A DNA stretch of 18,300 bases from Acidimicrobiales bacterium (lineage in GTDB: Bacteria > Actinomycetota > Acidimicrobiia > Acidimicrobiales > JABEUL01): contig JABEUL010000137.1 of the NCBI GenBank assembly GCA_013044465.1, positions 1 through 18,300 of the forward strand, given 5' to 3'. Shown one piece after another: positions 7,848 to 14,139 of this stretch. Position 1 is the first letter of the stretch. Each line of letters begins with the position of its first letter. Under the pieces are notes generated by a model that saw only the letters and a list, made by a program, of their open reading frames with translations, searched no databases and was not told the origin of the DNA. A program made the translations under genes and the position numbers.

Positions 7848-9227
7848 GTGGTGAAACTTCACGATACTGCAACCGGATCTGTCAAGGAGCTAGAGCTACG
7901 TCGAGATGGCGAAGTATCTATGTATGTATGCGGACCTACAGTTTATGGTTTTCCTCACCTAGGTCATGGCCGTTTTGCACTGACCTTTGACATTCTGAGG
8001 CGTTACCTTACTTTCTGCGGGCTTAATGTAGTTTACGTCAGCAATATCACCGATATTGACGACAAGATTATTCAGAGGGCACACGCCGAGGGAAAGACTT
8101 GCGACGAGATTGCTCATTTCTACGAAGAAAAGTGGTGGGAGTCAATGGATGCCCTCTCGATTCTCCGCCCCACTTATACCCCACATGCCCTTGATTATGT
8201 TGAGGGCATGGTTGATTTAATTGGAAAACTTTTCAATATAGACGCGGCTTATGAAACTAGTGACGGCCTTTACTTGGATGTTTCAAAGGTAGAGGGATAT
8301 GGGCTTTTGGCCCACCAAGATCTCAAAAGCCTAAGAAGCGGTGCCAGGGTTGAGATTGATTCCAATAAGCGCTCACCTGTGGATTTCGCACTTTGGAAGT
8401 TTGCCAAACCTGGAGAGCCGATTTGGCCAAGTCCATGGGGGAATGGACGCCCAGGCTGGCATACAGAGTGCGTTGTGATGTCACTGGATCTTTTGGGAGA
8501 AGGATTTGACATACATGGCGGTGCACAAGATCTGATTTTCCCCCACCATGAAAATGAGCGTGCCCAAGCAGTCGTATTGGGACGCAAGTTCGCCAGACAC
8601 TGGGTACATAATGGATGGGTTACCGTCGAAGGCGAAAAGATGTCAAAGTCCCTCGACAACTACACAACTCTTCCAGAACTCCTTTCACATCACGACCCGA
8701 GAGCCTTTAGATTACTTGTATTGCGATCTCACTACCGCTCTCCAATTGAGGTAACCCCTGAGACACTGACTGACTCTGAGGCAGCCTTAGGCAGGCTAGA
8801 TGCTTTTGTGAGACGAGTTTTAAATGAGATACAAGACAGCTACAGGGGGAGCATTATCTCCGGTAAAGATGCGTCCCTTCACTTGGAAAACTTTAAAGCA
8901 GCGATGGATAACGACTTAGATACGCCAGGTGCCACTGCGCAATTATTTGAATGCATTAGCAGAGGGCACATTTTGCTTGATCAAAGCAACTACGAAGCAG
9001 CTTGGTCTTGCTATTTGGCCGTTTGCGAGATGGCTGATGCCGTTGGACTCGAGCGAAAATCAATCCCTGGCCGAATTGATCAAAAAACTATGGAAACTAT
9101 TGCAGCCCGTGACCAAGCCAGATCACAGCGTGACTACGCATTGGCAGACAAGTTGCGAGACGAATTGGTCTCAATGGGCTGGGCGGTTGAAGACTCGCCA
9201 TCTGGTACCAGGGTTCACCGCTCCTAA
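7848..9227 (+). CDS. cysS: Cysteinyl-tRNA synthetase
   Basis: This class Ia synthetase charges tRNA-Cys. From the GTG at 7848 it has 459 residues, typical for the family. MYVCGPTVYG and HLGH (37-40) form the HIGH region. The four zinc ligands are Cys28, Cys208, His233 and Glu237, almost the E. coli numbering. KMSKS is intact at 264-268. The C-terminal DALR-type region ends with ARSQRDYALADKLRDELV and a final basic tail. This C-terminus and the GFDIHGG...LIFPHHENE block favour CysS over the mycothiol enzyme MshC, which is related and shorter. The start is uncertain: GTG GTG occurs in tandem (7848, 7851) without a clear Shine-Dalgarno, and an ATG at 7800 would add 16 unlike residues and overlap valS. 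A leaderless or near-leaderless transcript is possible. No obvious terminator follows. Confidence 0.93.
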   Translation: MVKLHDTATGSVKELELRRDGEVSMYVCGPTVYGFPHLGHGRFALTFDILRRYLTFCGLNVVYVSNITDIDDKIIQRAHAEGKTCDEIAHFYEEKWWESMDALSILRPTYTPHALDYVEGMVDLIGKLFNIDAAYETSDGLYLDVSKVEGYGLLAHQDLKSLRSGARVEIDSNKRSPVDFALWKFAKPGEPIWPSPWGNGRPGWHTECVVMSLDLLGEGFDIHGGAQDLIFPHHENERAQAVVLGRKFARHWVHNGWVTVEGEKMSKSLDNYTTLPELLSHHDPRAFRLLVLRSHYRSPIEVTPETLTDSEAALGRLDAFVRRVLNEIQDSYRGSIISGKDASLHLENFKAAMDNDLDTPGATAQLFECISRGHILLDQSNYEAAWSCYLAVCEMADAVGLERKSIPGRIDQKTMETIAARDQARSQRDYALADKLRDELVSMGWAVEDSPSGTRVHRS

Positions 9228-9315
9228 CATACGACATTTCCCCTAGTCACATCCACTTTTGCCAAAAACTTCACCGAGTTTCGAATTTCTAACGCACCTT
9301 TTAAATGGGTATTTT

Positions 9316-9347
9316 TTGTGCAATACTTTTTATCACTTATAGTGATA
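9316..9347 (+). promoter_or_regulatory. Candidate promoter with palindrome upstream of lipase 1 (distal)
   Basis: TTGTGC (9316-9321), a 16-nt spacer and TATAGT (9338-9343) form a plausible promoter. The -10 box lies within a perfect palindrome at 9331-9347, TATCACT-tat-AGTGATA, so a dimeric repressor bound there would block RNA polymerase. Transcription from here would leave a leader of about 175 nt before the lipase start. Its AGTGAYA half-sites recur in the palindrome before tetR. Confidence 0.45.
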
Positions 9348-9382
9348 CTTTGAATTCATTGCCACCTGAAGTAGCGATTCGC

Positions 9383-9411
9383 TTGCAATTGGTAGCATTT
9401 TCATTTAGAAT
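9383..9411 (+). promoter_or_regulatory. Candidate promoter of lipase 1 (proximal)
   Basis: TTGCAA (9383-9388), a 17-nt spacer and TAGAAT (9406-9411) give a good sigma-70-type promoter. It predicts a transcript start near 9418 and a leader of about 110 nt. The 10-bp palindrome CCGATATCGG at 9436-9445 would then lie in the early transcribed region. Confidence 0.4.
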
Positions 9412-9526
9412 ATCTTCGAGTTCAAAATGATCTTGCCGATATCGGATAATTTTCACTAAGCGTCGTTTAATTGCTACAAAGCGGTTGGGGAAAATGGAAG
9501 TCACAGTAACAGGGAGAAGCATAATA

Positions 9527-10450
9527 ATGCTAAGTGTTTTTAAAAGAGTGCTAGCCGTGGGAATTGTTGCGATTGCAAGTGCCGCATGCGCGACTTCAGG
9601 TGGATCGAGTGGGCAACTCCCCATCGGAACCCTCACTCAAGCAGTGACCGCAGGTCTCACTTCACCAGACTCTCCTCCTCCTGGCGCCAACGTGTCGGGC
9701 TGCACATTGACTAGTTCTCATCCATACCCGGTAATTCTGGTTCATGCCACCTTTGCAAATGAAGCAGACAACTGGCAAGCCATTTCACCTACACTTGCAA
9801 ACGCCGGATACTGTGTTTACACATTCAACTATGGCCAGACAGTGTCGAATATATTTCTGGGGCTTGGCGATATTGCAACCAGTGCACAGGTTTTGGCTGA
9901 CGAAGTAAATACAGTTCTCCAAGCTACAGGAGCCTCCCAGGTGGATTTAGTGGGCCACTCACAAGGTGGAATGATGCCCAATTACTACATAAAGTTCCTA
10001 GGTGGAGCCTCTAAAGTACATACTTTTATAGGCATTGCACCATCTAATCATGGAACGACTGTTGATGGACTAACCAACTTGGGCACTCAGTTGGGAATTC
10101 TTTATGGAATCAACTCCGTTTTTTCAGACCTTTCACTTCCTGCTCTTGTCGAGCAAGAACAAGGTTCAACTTTTGAGACTAATTTGTTTGCCTCAGGAGA
10201 CACAGTTGCCGGGCCAAGCTACGTAGTGATTGAGACCAATAACGATGAAGTCGTTACTCCTTATACAAACGCCTTCCTAAATGGGCCAAATGTGACGAAT
10301 ATAACCATTCAAAATCAGTGCCCAAGTGACAATGTAGGTCACATAGGTATGGCCTACGACAATGTGGTAATCCAGGATGTTCTAAATGCACTGGGACCAA
10401 ATAGTTCGTCTTTCCAGCCAACTTGTGATGGCTACGGCATATCTGTATAA
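9527..10450 (+). CDS. Secreted lipoprotein lipase/esterase, alpha/beta hydrolase (paralogue 1)
   Basis: A 307-residue alpha/beta hydrolase of the lipase class 2/LipA type, predicted to hydrolyse lipid esters outside the membrane. The signal peptide has a basic start, a hydrophobic core and a lipobox-like SAAC with Cys21 as the lipid-anchored residue. A Ser/Gly/Pro-rich linker follows. The nucleophile is Ser145 in GHSQGG; Asp240 (NNDEVV) and His272 (VGHIG) are the likely remaining triad members. The usual oxyanion-loop His-Gly is His73-Ala74 here (VHATF), whereas paralogue 2 has VHGTF. Cys59, Cys96, Cys265 and Cys300 are conserved in both and could form disulfides. The ATG at 9527 is preferred over 9485 because AGGGAGAAG (9511-9519) precedes it and it gives a proper signal peptide. 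The altered HG could reduce activity or change substrate range. Confidence 0.88.
   Translation: MLSVFKRVLAVGIVAIASAACATSGGSSGQLPIGTLTQAVTAGLTSPDSPPPGANVSGCTLTSSHPYPVILVHATFANEADNWQAISPTLANAGYCVYTFNYGQTVSNIFLGLGDIATSAQVLADEVNTVLQATGASQVDLVGHSQGGMMPNYYIKFLGGASKVHTFIGIAPSNHGTTVDGLTNLGTQLGILYGINSVFSDLSLPALVEQEQGSTFETNLFASGDTVAGPSYVVIETNNDEVVTPYTNAFLNGPNVTNITIQNQCPSDNVGHIGMAYDNVVIQDVLNALGPNSSSFQPTCDGYGISV
9959..9999 (+). repeat. 41-bp identical segment shared with lipase 2 (copy A)
   Basis: This stretch around the nucleophile-elbow codons is identical to 11021-11061 in the second lipase gene, including synonymous positions, while flanking codons differ. It is part of a tandem gene duplication and suggests conversion or strong constraint at this spot. 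Confidence 0.8.
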
Positions 10451-10483
10451 GGGGAAACAACCAAAAGCCTAGATTTTTAGTTT

Positions 10484-10502
10484 AGAAAGTGAAGCACTTT
10501 TT
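10484..10502 (+). terminator. Weak candidate terminator after lipase 1
   Basis: AAAGTG (10486-10491), loop AAG, then CACTTT (10495-10500) form a 6-bp stem, extendable to 8 bp with one G-U pair, followed by a short T run. It is AT-rich and weak, so read-through into lipase 2 is likely. Confidence 0.35.
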
Positions 10503-10510
10503 GAAAAAGG

Positions 10511-10538
10511 TTGACATTTACTGACACGTCAGTAAATA
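10511..10538 (+). promoter_or_regulatory. Promoter of lipase 2
   Basis: A consensus -35 TTGACA (10511-10516) is followed after 16 nt by TAAATA (10533-10538; AAATAA is an alternative one base on). The predicted transcript start is near 10546, giving a leader of about 40 nt. The spacer is filled by a perfect operator-like palindrome, so this strong promoter should be repressible. Confidence 0.65.
10517..10536. promoter_or_regulatory. TetR-type operator candidate in the lipase 2 promoter
   Basis: TTTACTGACACGTCAGTAAA has perfect 9-bp arms around a 2-bp centre and sits exactly between -35 and -10, the classic position for TetR-family repression. The tetR gene located just downstream of lipase 2 is the obvious candidate regulator. 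This is inferred from position and symmetry. Confidence 0.65.
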
Positions 10539-10585
10539 ATAAATGCATTAATCAAATTCTTTCTATTTACGAAAGGTAGAAATGC

Positions 10586-11512
10586 ATGCATAAAACCCTC
10601 AAAAAAGCTATTGCCCTAGGCGCAATAGCGCTTCTCGGAGCAGCTTGTTCCTCGACGGGAAGCGGATCTGGAGCACTTCCAATCGGCACTCTCTCTCAAG
10701 GAATAAGTGCCGGGATCTCGACACCTAATACTCCACCACCGGGAGCAAATTTGCCGAGTTGCGCCCTGAGCTTTGCTCATCCCTACCCCGTTATCTTGGT
10801 CCACGGGACTTTTGAAAACGAGGCCCTTAACTGGCAAGCAGTTTCCCCTTCTCTTGCTAACGCTGGATACTGTGTTTACACCTTCAACTACGGCCAAACC
10901 ACAGCTTCATCGACATTTTTAGGTCTTGGTGATATAGCCACGTCGGCCGGACAACTTGCAACCGAAGTTAACACTGTGTTGGCTCAGACTGGTGCTTCAC
11001 AAGTAGATCTTGTTGGCCATTCACAAGGTGGAATGATGCCCAATTACTACATAAAGTTCCTTGGAGGCGCATCAAAAGTTCACATGCTCGTAGGACTTGC
11101 ACCGTCTAATCATGGAACAACTCTTGATGGACTAACCAACTTGGGTACGCAACTTGGCATTCTTGCCGGAGTGAACTCAGTGTTCTCCCAGCTCAATGCT
11201 CCTGCACTGACCGAGCAAGAGGTTAACTCAACGTTCCAGACAAACCTGTTTGCTTCAGGTGACACGGTTCCTGGACCAAGTTATGTAGTTATTGAGACTA
11301 AAGATGATGAAGTTGTGACACCATACACGAACGCCTTCTTAAGTGGTCCAAATGTAACCAACATAACAATTCAGAACCAGTGCCCAGCCGATACAGTTGG
11401 TCACATTGGCCTTCCCTATGACAATGTGGCAATCCAAGATGTTCTAAATGCACTGGGGCCAAATAGCCCAACCTTCGCCCCAACCTGCAGTGGCTACGGA
11501 GCAGGTGTGTAA
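10586..11512 (+). CDS. Secreted lipoprotein lipase/esterase, alpha/beta hydrolase (paralogue 2)
   Basis: The 308-residue tandem paralogue of the preceding lipase, closely similar over its whole length after the signal peptide. The basic start MHKTLKK, a hydrophobic core and lipobox LLGAAC place the lipidated cysteine at Cys21. The oxyanion-type motif is intact (VHGTF, His73-Gly74). The predicted triad is Ser146 (GHSQGG), Asp241 (KDDEVV) and His273 (VGHIG). One residue is inserted near 109 relative to paralogue 1. The start at 10586 follows AAAGG (10572-10576) at good spacing; another ATG four bases earlier stops after three codons. It has its own strong promoter with a palindromic operator and a strong terminator, so it can be expressed independently of paralogue 1. 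The natural substrate (triacylglycerol, short ester or polyester) cannot be read from sequence. Confidence 0.92.
   Translation: MHKTLKKAIALGAIALLGAACSSTGSGSGALPIGTLSQGISAGISTPNTPPPGANLPSCALSFAHPYPVILVHGTFENEALNWQAVSPSLANAGYCVYTFNYGQTTASSTFLGLGDIATSAGQLATEVNTVLAQTGASQVDLVGHSQGGMMPNYYIKFLGGASKVHMLVGLAPSNHGTTLDGLTNLGTQLGILAGVNSVFSQLNAPALTEQEVNSTFQTNLFASGDTVPGPSYVVIETKDDEVVTPYTNAFLSGPNVTNITIQNQCPADTVGHIGLPYDNVAIQDVLNALGPNSPTFAPTCSGYGAGV
11021..11061 (+). repeat. 41-bp identical segment shared with lipase 1 (copy B)
   Basis: Identical to 9959-9999. Other shared blocks, such as the codons for DGLTNLG and DVLNALG near the 3' ends, are shorter, showing a patchy pattern of identity between the two genes. 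Confidence 0.8.
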
Positions 11513-11527
11513 CTGAGACAAAAGCAT

Positions 11528-11572
11528 GCACCACGGTCGATCTCCCCTTTTCGACCGTGGTGCTATCTTTTG
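11528..11572 (+). terminator. Strong intrinsic terminator after lipase 2
   Basis: A perfect 13-bp GC-rich stem pairs GCACCACGGTCGA (11528-11540) with TCGACCGTGGTGC (11551-11563) around a 10-nt loop, followed by the T-rich TATCTTTT. It begins 15 nt after the lipase 2 stop and separates the lipases from tetR transcriptionally. Confidence 0.85.
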
Positions 11573-11614
11573 CTACCACTTGCAAACTTTAAACTGCACT
11601 TTGTGTAGAATATG

Positions 11615-11640
11615 TGCTATAGTGACAGTAGTGTCACTAT
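11615..11640 (+). promoter_or_regulatory. Candidate tetR promoter with overlapping palindrome (autoregulatory site)
   Basis: TG-c-TATAGT (11615-11623) is an extended -10 element; the -35 is poor. It overlaps a perfect 22-bp palindrome at 11619-11640, with arms ATAGTGACA and TGTCACTAT around GTAG, covering the -10 and likely start site. This arrangement is typical of a self-repressing TetR gene. The TGAC...GTCA spacing (6 nt) differs from that in the lipase 2 operator (2 nt), so it is not certain that one protein binds both. Confidence 0.55.
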
Positions 11641-11684
11641 GAGATAAGTAAGGTTTAATTCCTTAAAAGTCGAAAGGCAAAGTT

Positions 11685-12299
11685 ATGGCAGCAGTCGCAA
11701 AATCCCGAGTCAGGATGGATCCAGACGAGCGACGGGCGCTACTTTTGAAAAGTGCCACAGAAGTATTCGCTATTCGTGGCTATGCGTCAAGTGGCCTTAG
11801 TGAAATAGCTGATATAGGTTCAGTTTCAAAGACTCTGCTCTATCACTACTTTCCAGACGGTCGTCCACAACTCTATGCAGCGGTCATGGATGACGTGTTG
11901 GCCAAGCTAGTGTCACGACTGAGGAATATCTCATCCCTTCCCCTAAAGCCATCGGCGAGACTAGACCGTTTAGTTGAAGAGTTCGTTTCATTCTTTGATG
12001 ACCATCGTGAAGCATTTAGACTACTCTTTAGAGAACCATGGGGGTCAGGCGAAGAAGTTTTGATCATAAGAGCTATCGCTGCACAGATCCAAATAGCAAA
12101 TGAGCTGATTCACCCTCTAACTGACCAGGGCGCAAAGGCCGATCTGGTTCTTATCGCAACATCTGGTGCCATGGGAACTCTTTTGCACACAACTGAGCTT
12201 TGGCTTTCAGGCCAAATTGACAAAACCACGGTTATCAAATCCACAGCTACCATGCTTCGCCATGGGATGTGTGGACTTGGTGTGATTAGAGAAGATTAA
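11685..12299 (+). CDS. TetR/AcrR-family transcriptional regulator
   Basis: This 204-residue protein has the TetR N-terminal helix-turn-helix at about 16-62 (ERRALLLKSATEVFAIRGYASSGLSEIADIG, then SKTLLYHYF), followed by a helical ligand-binding/dimerisation domain. The recognition-helix segment SVSKTLLYHYFPDG matches the family pattern; the DGRPQLY stretch has one or two residues more than the usual FxxKxxLY. The start at 11685 follows AAAGG with normal spacing. Terminator and promoter elements upstream indicate a separate transcript from the lipases. Palindromes at its own promoter and at both lipase promoters make it the likely local repressor, perhaps relieved by a fatty acid or acyl-CoA; the ligand is inference. 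Its stop codon lies one base from the stop of the convergent kinase gene. Confidence 0.9.
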   Translation: MAAVAKSRVRMDPDERRALLLKSATEVFAIRGYASSGLSEIADIGSVSKTLLYHYFPDGRPQLYAAVMDDVLAKLVSRLRNISSLPLKPSARLDRLVEEFVSFFDDHREAFRLLFREPWGSGEEVLIIRAIAAQIQIANELIHPLTDQGAKADLVLIATSGAMGTLLHTTELWLSGQIDKTTVIKSTATMLRHGMCGLGVIRED

Positions 12300-12300
12300 A

Positions 12301-14109
12301 TCAATCCTCAAATTTCAAAATATGTAACTTAGGCGCCTTAAATTCTTCGTCACCTGTCGGTTCTTCATCTTCAATCGATCTTCCGCCAAGTGAAGCCCTA
12401 AGCAAAGTTCCCTTGCCTGGAGAACTTTCAACTTCAATACTTCCCCTTGCAAGGGAAGCAAACAATTTCATTGTGGAAAAAGAGTTTCCATTGATATCGG
12501 CTGGCTTTATTCCGACACCATCATCGGCAATTTCTACGAATAAAGTCTCACCCTTAAATAAGAGCCTGATGTGAACCGACGTGGCATTGGCATGCCTTAT
12601 TACATTCCTTAGGGCCTCTTGAGCTATTTGGTAGACAATGGTCTTGGTTGTCCAGTCAAGTTCTAGTTCGGGATCGATGCGAATTGAAAGGTCTGGACCA
12701 CGGCTTTCAGGTACCATTTCAGCAAAACTTGCCGCAATTGAAGACGCCAGTGATTCGTCTTCCACATTTGGACTTGGCCTAACTGCTTGCATGAGCTTTC
12801 TAAACTGCTCTGCTCTATCGGCTAAATCACTTCTAACGACACTTAGTGCATCGCTAACCACGTTAGTGCCCCCACTCGCCACAGGGGTAGCCCTATATGA
12901 GGCCTGCATCACCGTTCCTATTGTTGCCAAAGACTCCATAGAAAGTTCGTGCAACTTAGCTGCCATGCGATGTCTATCGTCTTCAACTGCCCTCACCAAA
13001 TTAGAAAGTAACTTTCTTCGCTCTTTTGCATCAAGTGCGAGTTCTCTATATAAGTATTTAGTCTCTGCAACCATAAGTGTATGTCTAACAGTTGCCAAAA
13101 TGACTATCAGTGCAAGAGAGGCAAGTGCGAAAGGTTCGGCCCAACTCTCTTTTGAGCGCATAGCCATAGCCACCCCAATAATTGCACCAACCCCAAAGAT
13201 CACTCCCACTGAAACAGGCTCCCAGCTACGAACTTGTGCCTCTGGAGATAGTCGATCGAGCCCCCTGGGGCCGCTTTTTCTCTCATAAAGAGGATAGAGC
13301 AAAAACAAAGCGTGATTTGCTCCAACTAATGCAATTAAAACTGGGAAGGGGAATCTGTAATTGTTAAGGATCTGAGCAATTTGGAGCCATGCGTCCAAAG
13401 TTGAGACTCCAGCAAGCAAAAGTCCTAGGCTCGCAATTTCCCTTTCGCCTTTGGGCAAACGGTAATAGAACATGGCCTGCGCTCCCCCAAAGGCTGGCAT
13501 TGAAAATGACATGCATAGGATTGGAACGGTGATCCACATATCCCTCCCGTGTGTTGCTAAAGAGTGTGCAATGAGGAGGAAAATGGGCGATATCACCACC
13601 GTAACTCCCATGAAAACATCCAAAAAATCAACAGCTGGCGCGCGCTTTCCCGATGCCGATCTAAGCCTAGTAATCACCGCCCAACCCAAAAGTGGAACAA
13701 TGGCAGATCCTGCAACCGTTGAAATTGTTTTAAAGACTACCCAACCATGAAACCAGCTCGGAGCAAAAAATGAATTCCACTCCGGAACTGTCACGAAAGA
13801 TAAAAACAAACCGAAAGTAAACAGGCTGATGAATCCTGCGAACCAGATTCTCCAAAAGTGGCGCTGCTTCACCGGGACTCGTTTTGCCACATCGAGTGAT
13901 GCCCAAATAGCAGGAATTGTAAAAAGCCCTGCTGTTAAGACAGCAATTGACCAATATCCAGGACGCCCGTGCACAAAAAAGGAAATGCCAATTGAACAGA
14001 CCATCATCACTGAGACATAGATCAGTGCTCTTTTGCGAACAGTCCATGAGTACGCCATCGTCTCATCTGGGGGATGACTAAAAAAATCAGTGCTCATTTG
14101 GCGTACCAT
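12301..14109 (-). CDS. Membrane sensor histidine kinase, NarL/DesK-type (HisKA_3-like)
   Basis: The protein has 602 residues. About ten hydrophobic segments fill residues 28-345 and form an unusual multi-pass membrane sensor. A linker helix follows (YLYRELALDAKERRKLLSNL), then the dimerisation/phosphoacceptor segment DRHRMAAKLHELS with the predicted phospho-His at 387. The H-box reads HE rather than the more common HD. The ATPase domain includes the N box (QEALRNVIRHANA), the G1 box (DDGVGI, about 530) and a glycine-rich GKGTLLRASL. An acidic tail follows. The start at 14109 has GGAG 9 nt upstream. It begins 30 nt after the FtsX-like permease stop on the same strand, so the two are probably co-transcribed and may sense and respond to the same envelope stimulus. 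No response regulator is encoded in the window; a NarL-type partner would be expected elsewhere. Confidence 0.87.
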   Translation of the reverse strand: MVRQMSTDFFSHPPDETMAYSWTVRKRALIYVSVMMVCSIGISFFVHGRPGYWSIAVLTAGLFTIPAIWASLDVAKRVPVKQRHFWRIWFAGFISLFTFGLFLSFVTVPEWNSFFAPSWFHGWVVFKTISTVAGSAIVPLLGWAVITRLRSASGKRAPAVDFLDVFMGVTVVISPIFLLIAHSLATHGRDMWITVPILCMSFSMPAFGGAQAMFYYRLPKGEREIASLGLLLAGVSTLDAWLQIAQILNNYRFPFPVLIALVGANHALFLLYPLYERKSGPRGLDRLSPEAQVRSWEPVSVGVIFGVGAIIGVAMAMRSKESWAEPFALASLALIVILATVRHTLMVAETKYLYRELALDAKERRKLLSNLVRAVEDDRHRMAAKLHELSMESLATIGTVMQASYRATPVASGGTNVVSDALSVVRSDLADRAEQFRKLMQAVRPSPNVEDESLASSIAASFAEMVPESRGPDLSIRIDPELELDWTTKTIVYQIAQEALRNVIRHANATSVHIRLLFKGETLFVEIADDGVGIKPADINGNSFSTMKLFASLARGSIEVESSPGKGTLLRASLGGRSIEDEEPTGDEEFKAPKLHILKFED

Positions 14110-14139
14110 TCAACATCGCTCCGAATCGATAAATGGGCT

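Larger units (their letters stand above)
9228..9526. other. Non-coding region between cysS and lipase 1
   Basis: This stretch of about 300 bases carries no convincing gene on either strand; the long minus-strand open frame here is antisense to the lipase start and has no family features. It holds two candidate sigma-70-type promoters, a 17-bp palindrome (9331-9347) and a 10-bp palindrome CCGATATCGG (9436-9445). It is therefore mainly the regulatory leader of lipase 1. No clear terminator for cysS is seen at its left end. Confidence 0.6.

Noticed and set aside
7851..7862. GTGAA-ac-TTCAC palindrome at the cysS start
   Set aside because: Short, in coding sequence and without regulatory positioning; likely chance.
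7864..7885. TTGACA on the minus strand at 7885-7880 as the valS -35 box
   Set aside because: No acceptable -10 lies 16-18 nt downstream; the only TATCGT is 13 nt away.
8270..8659. 129-residue minus-strand frame inside cysS
   Set aside because: Fully antisense to a conserved, well-supported synthetase gene; its composition reflects the opposite strand's codons.
7848..9227. Mycothiol ligase MshC as an alternative to CysS
   Set aside because: Length, zinc-ligand spacing, the HHENE block and the C-terminal anticodon-binding region match CysS; MshC is shorter and has different signatures.
9337..9636. 99-residue open frame on the minus strand over the lipase 1 leader and start
   Set aside because: It is antisense to the signal-peptide region, has no family features or ribosome binding site, and lies over promoter-like elements.
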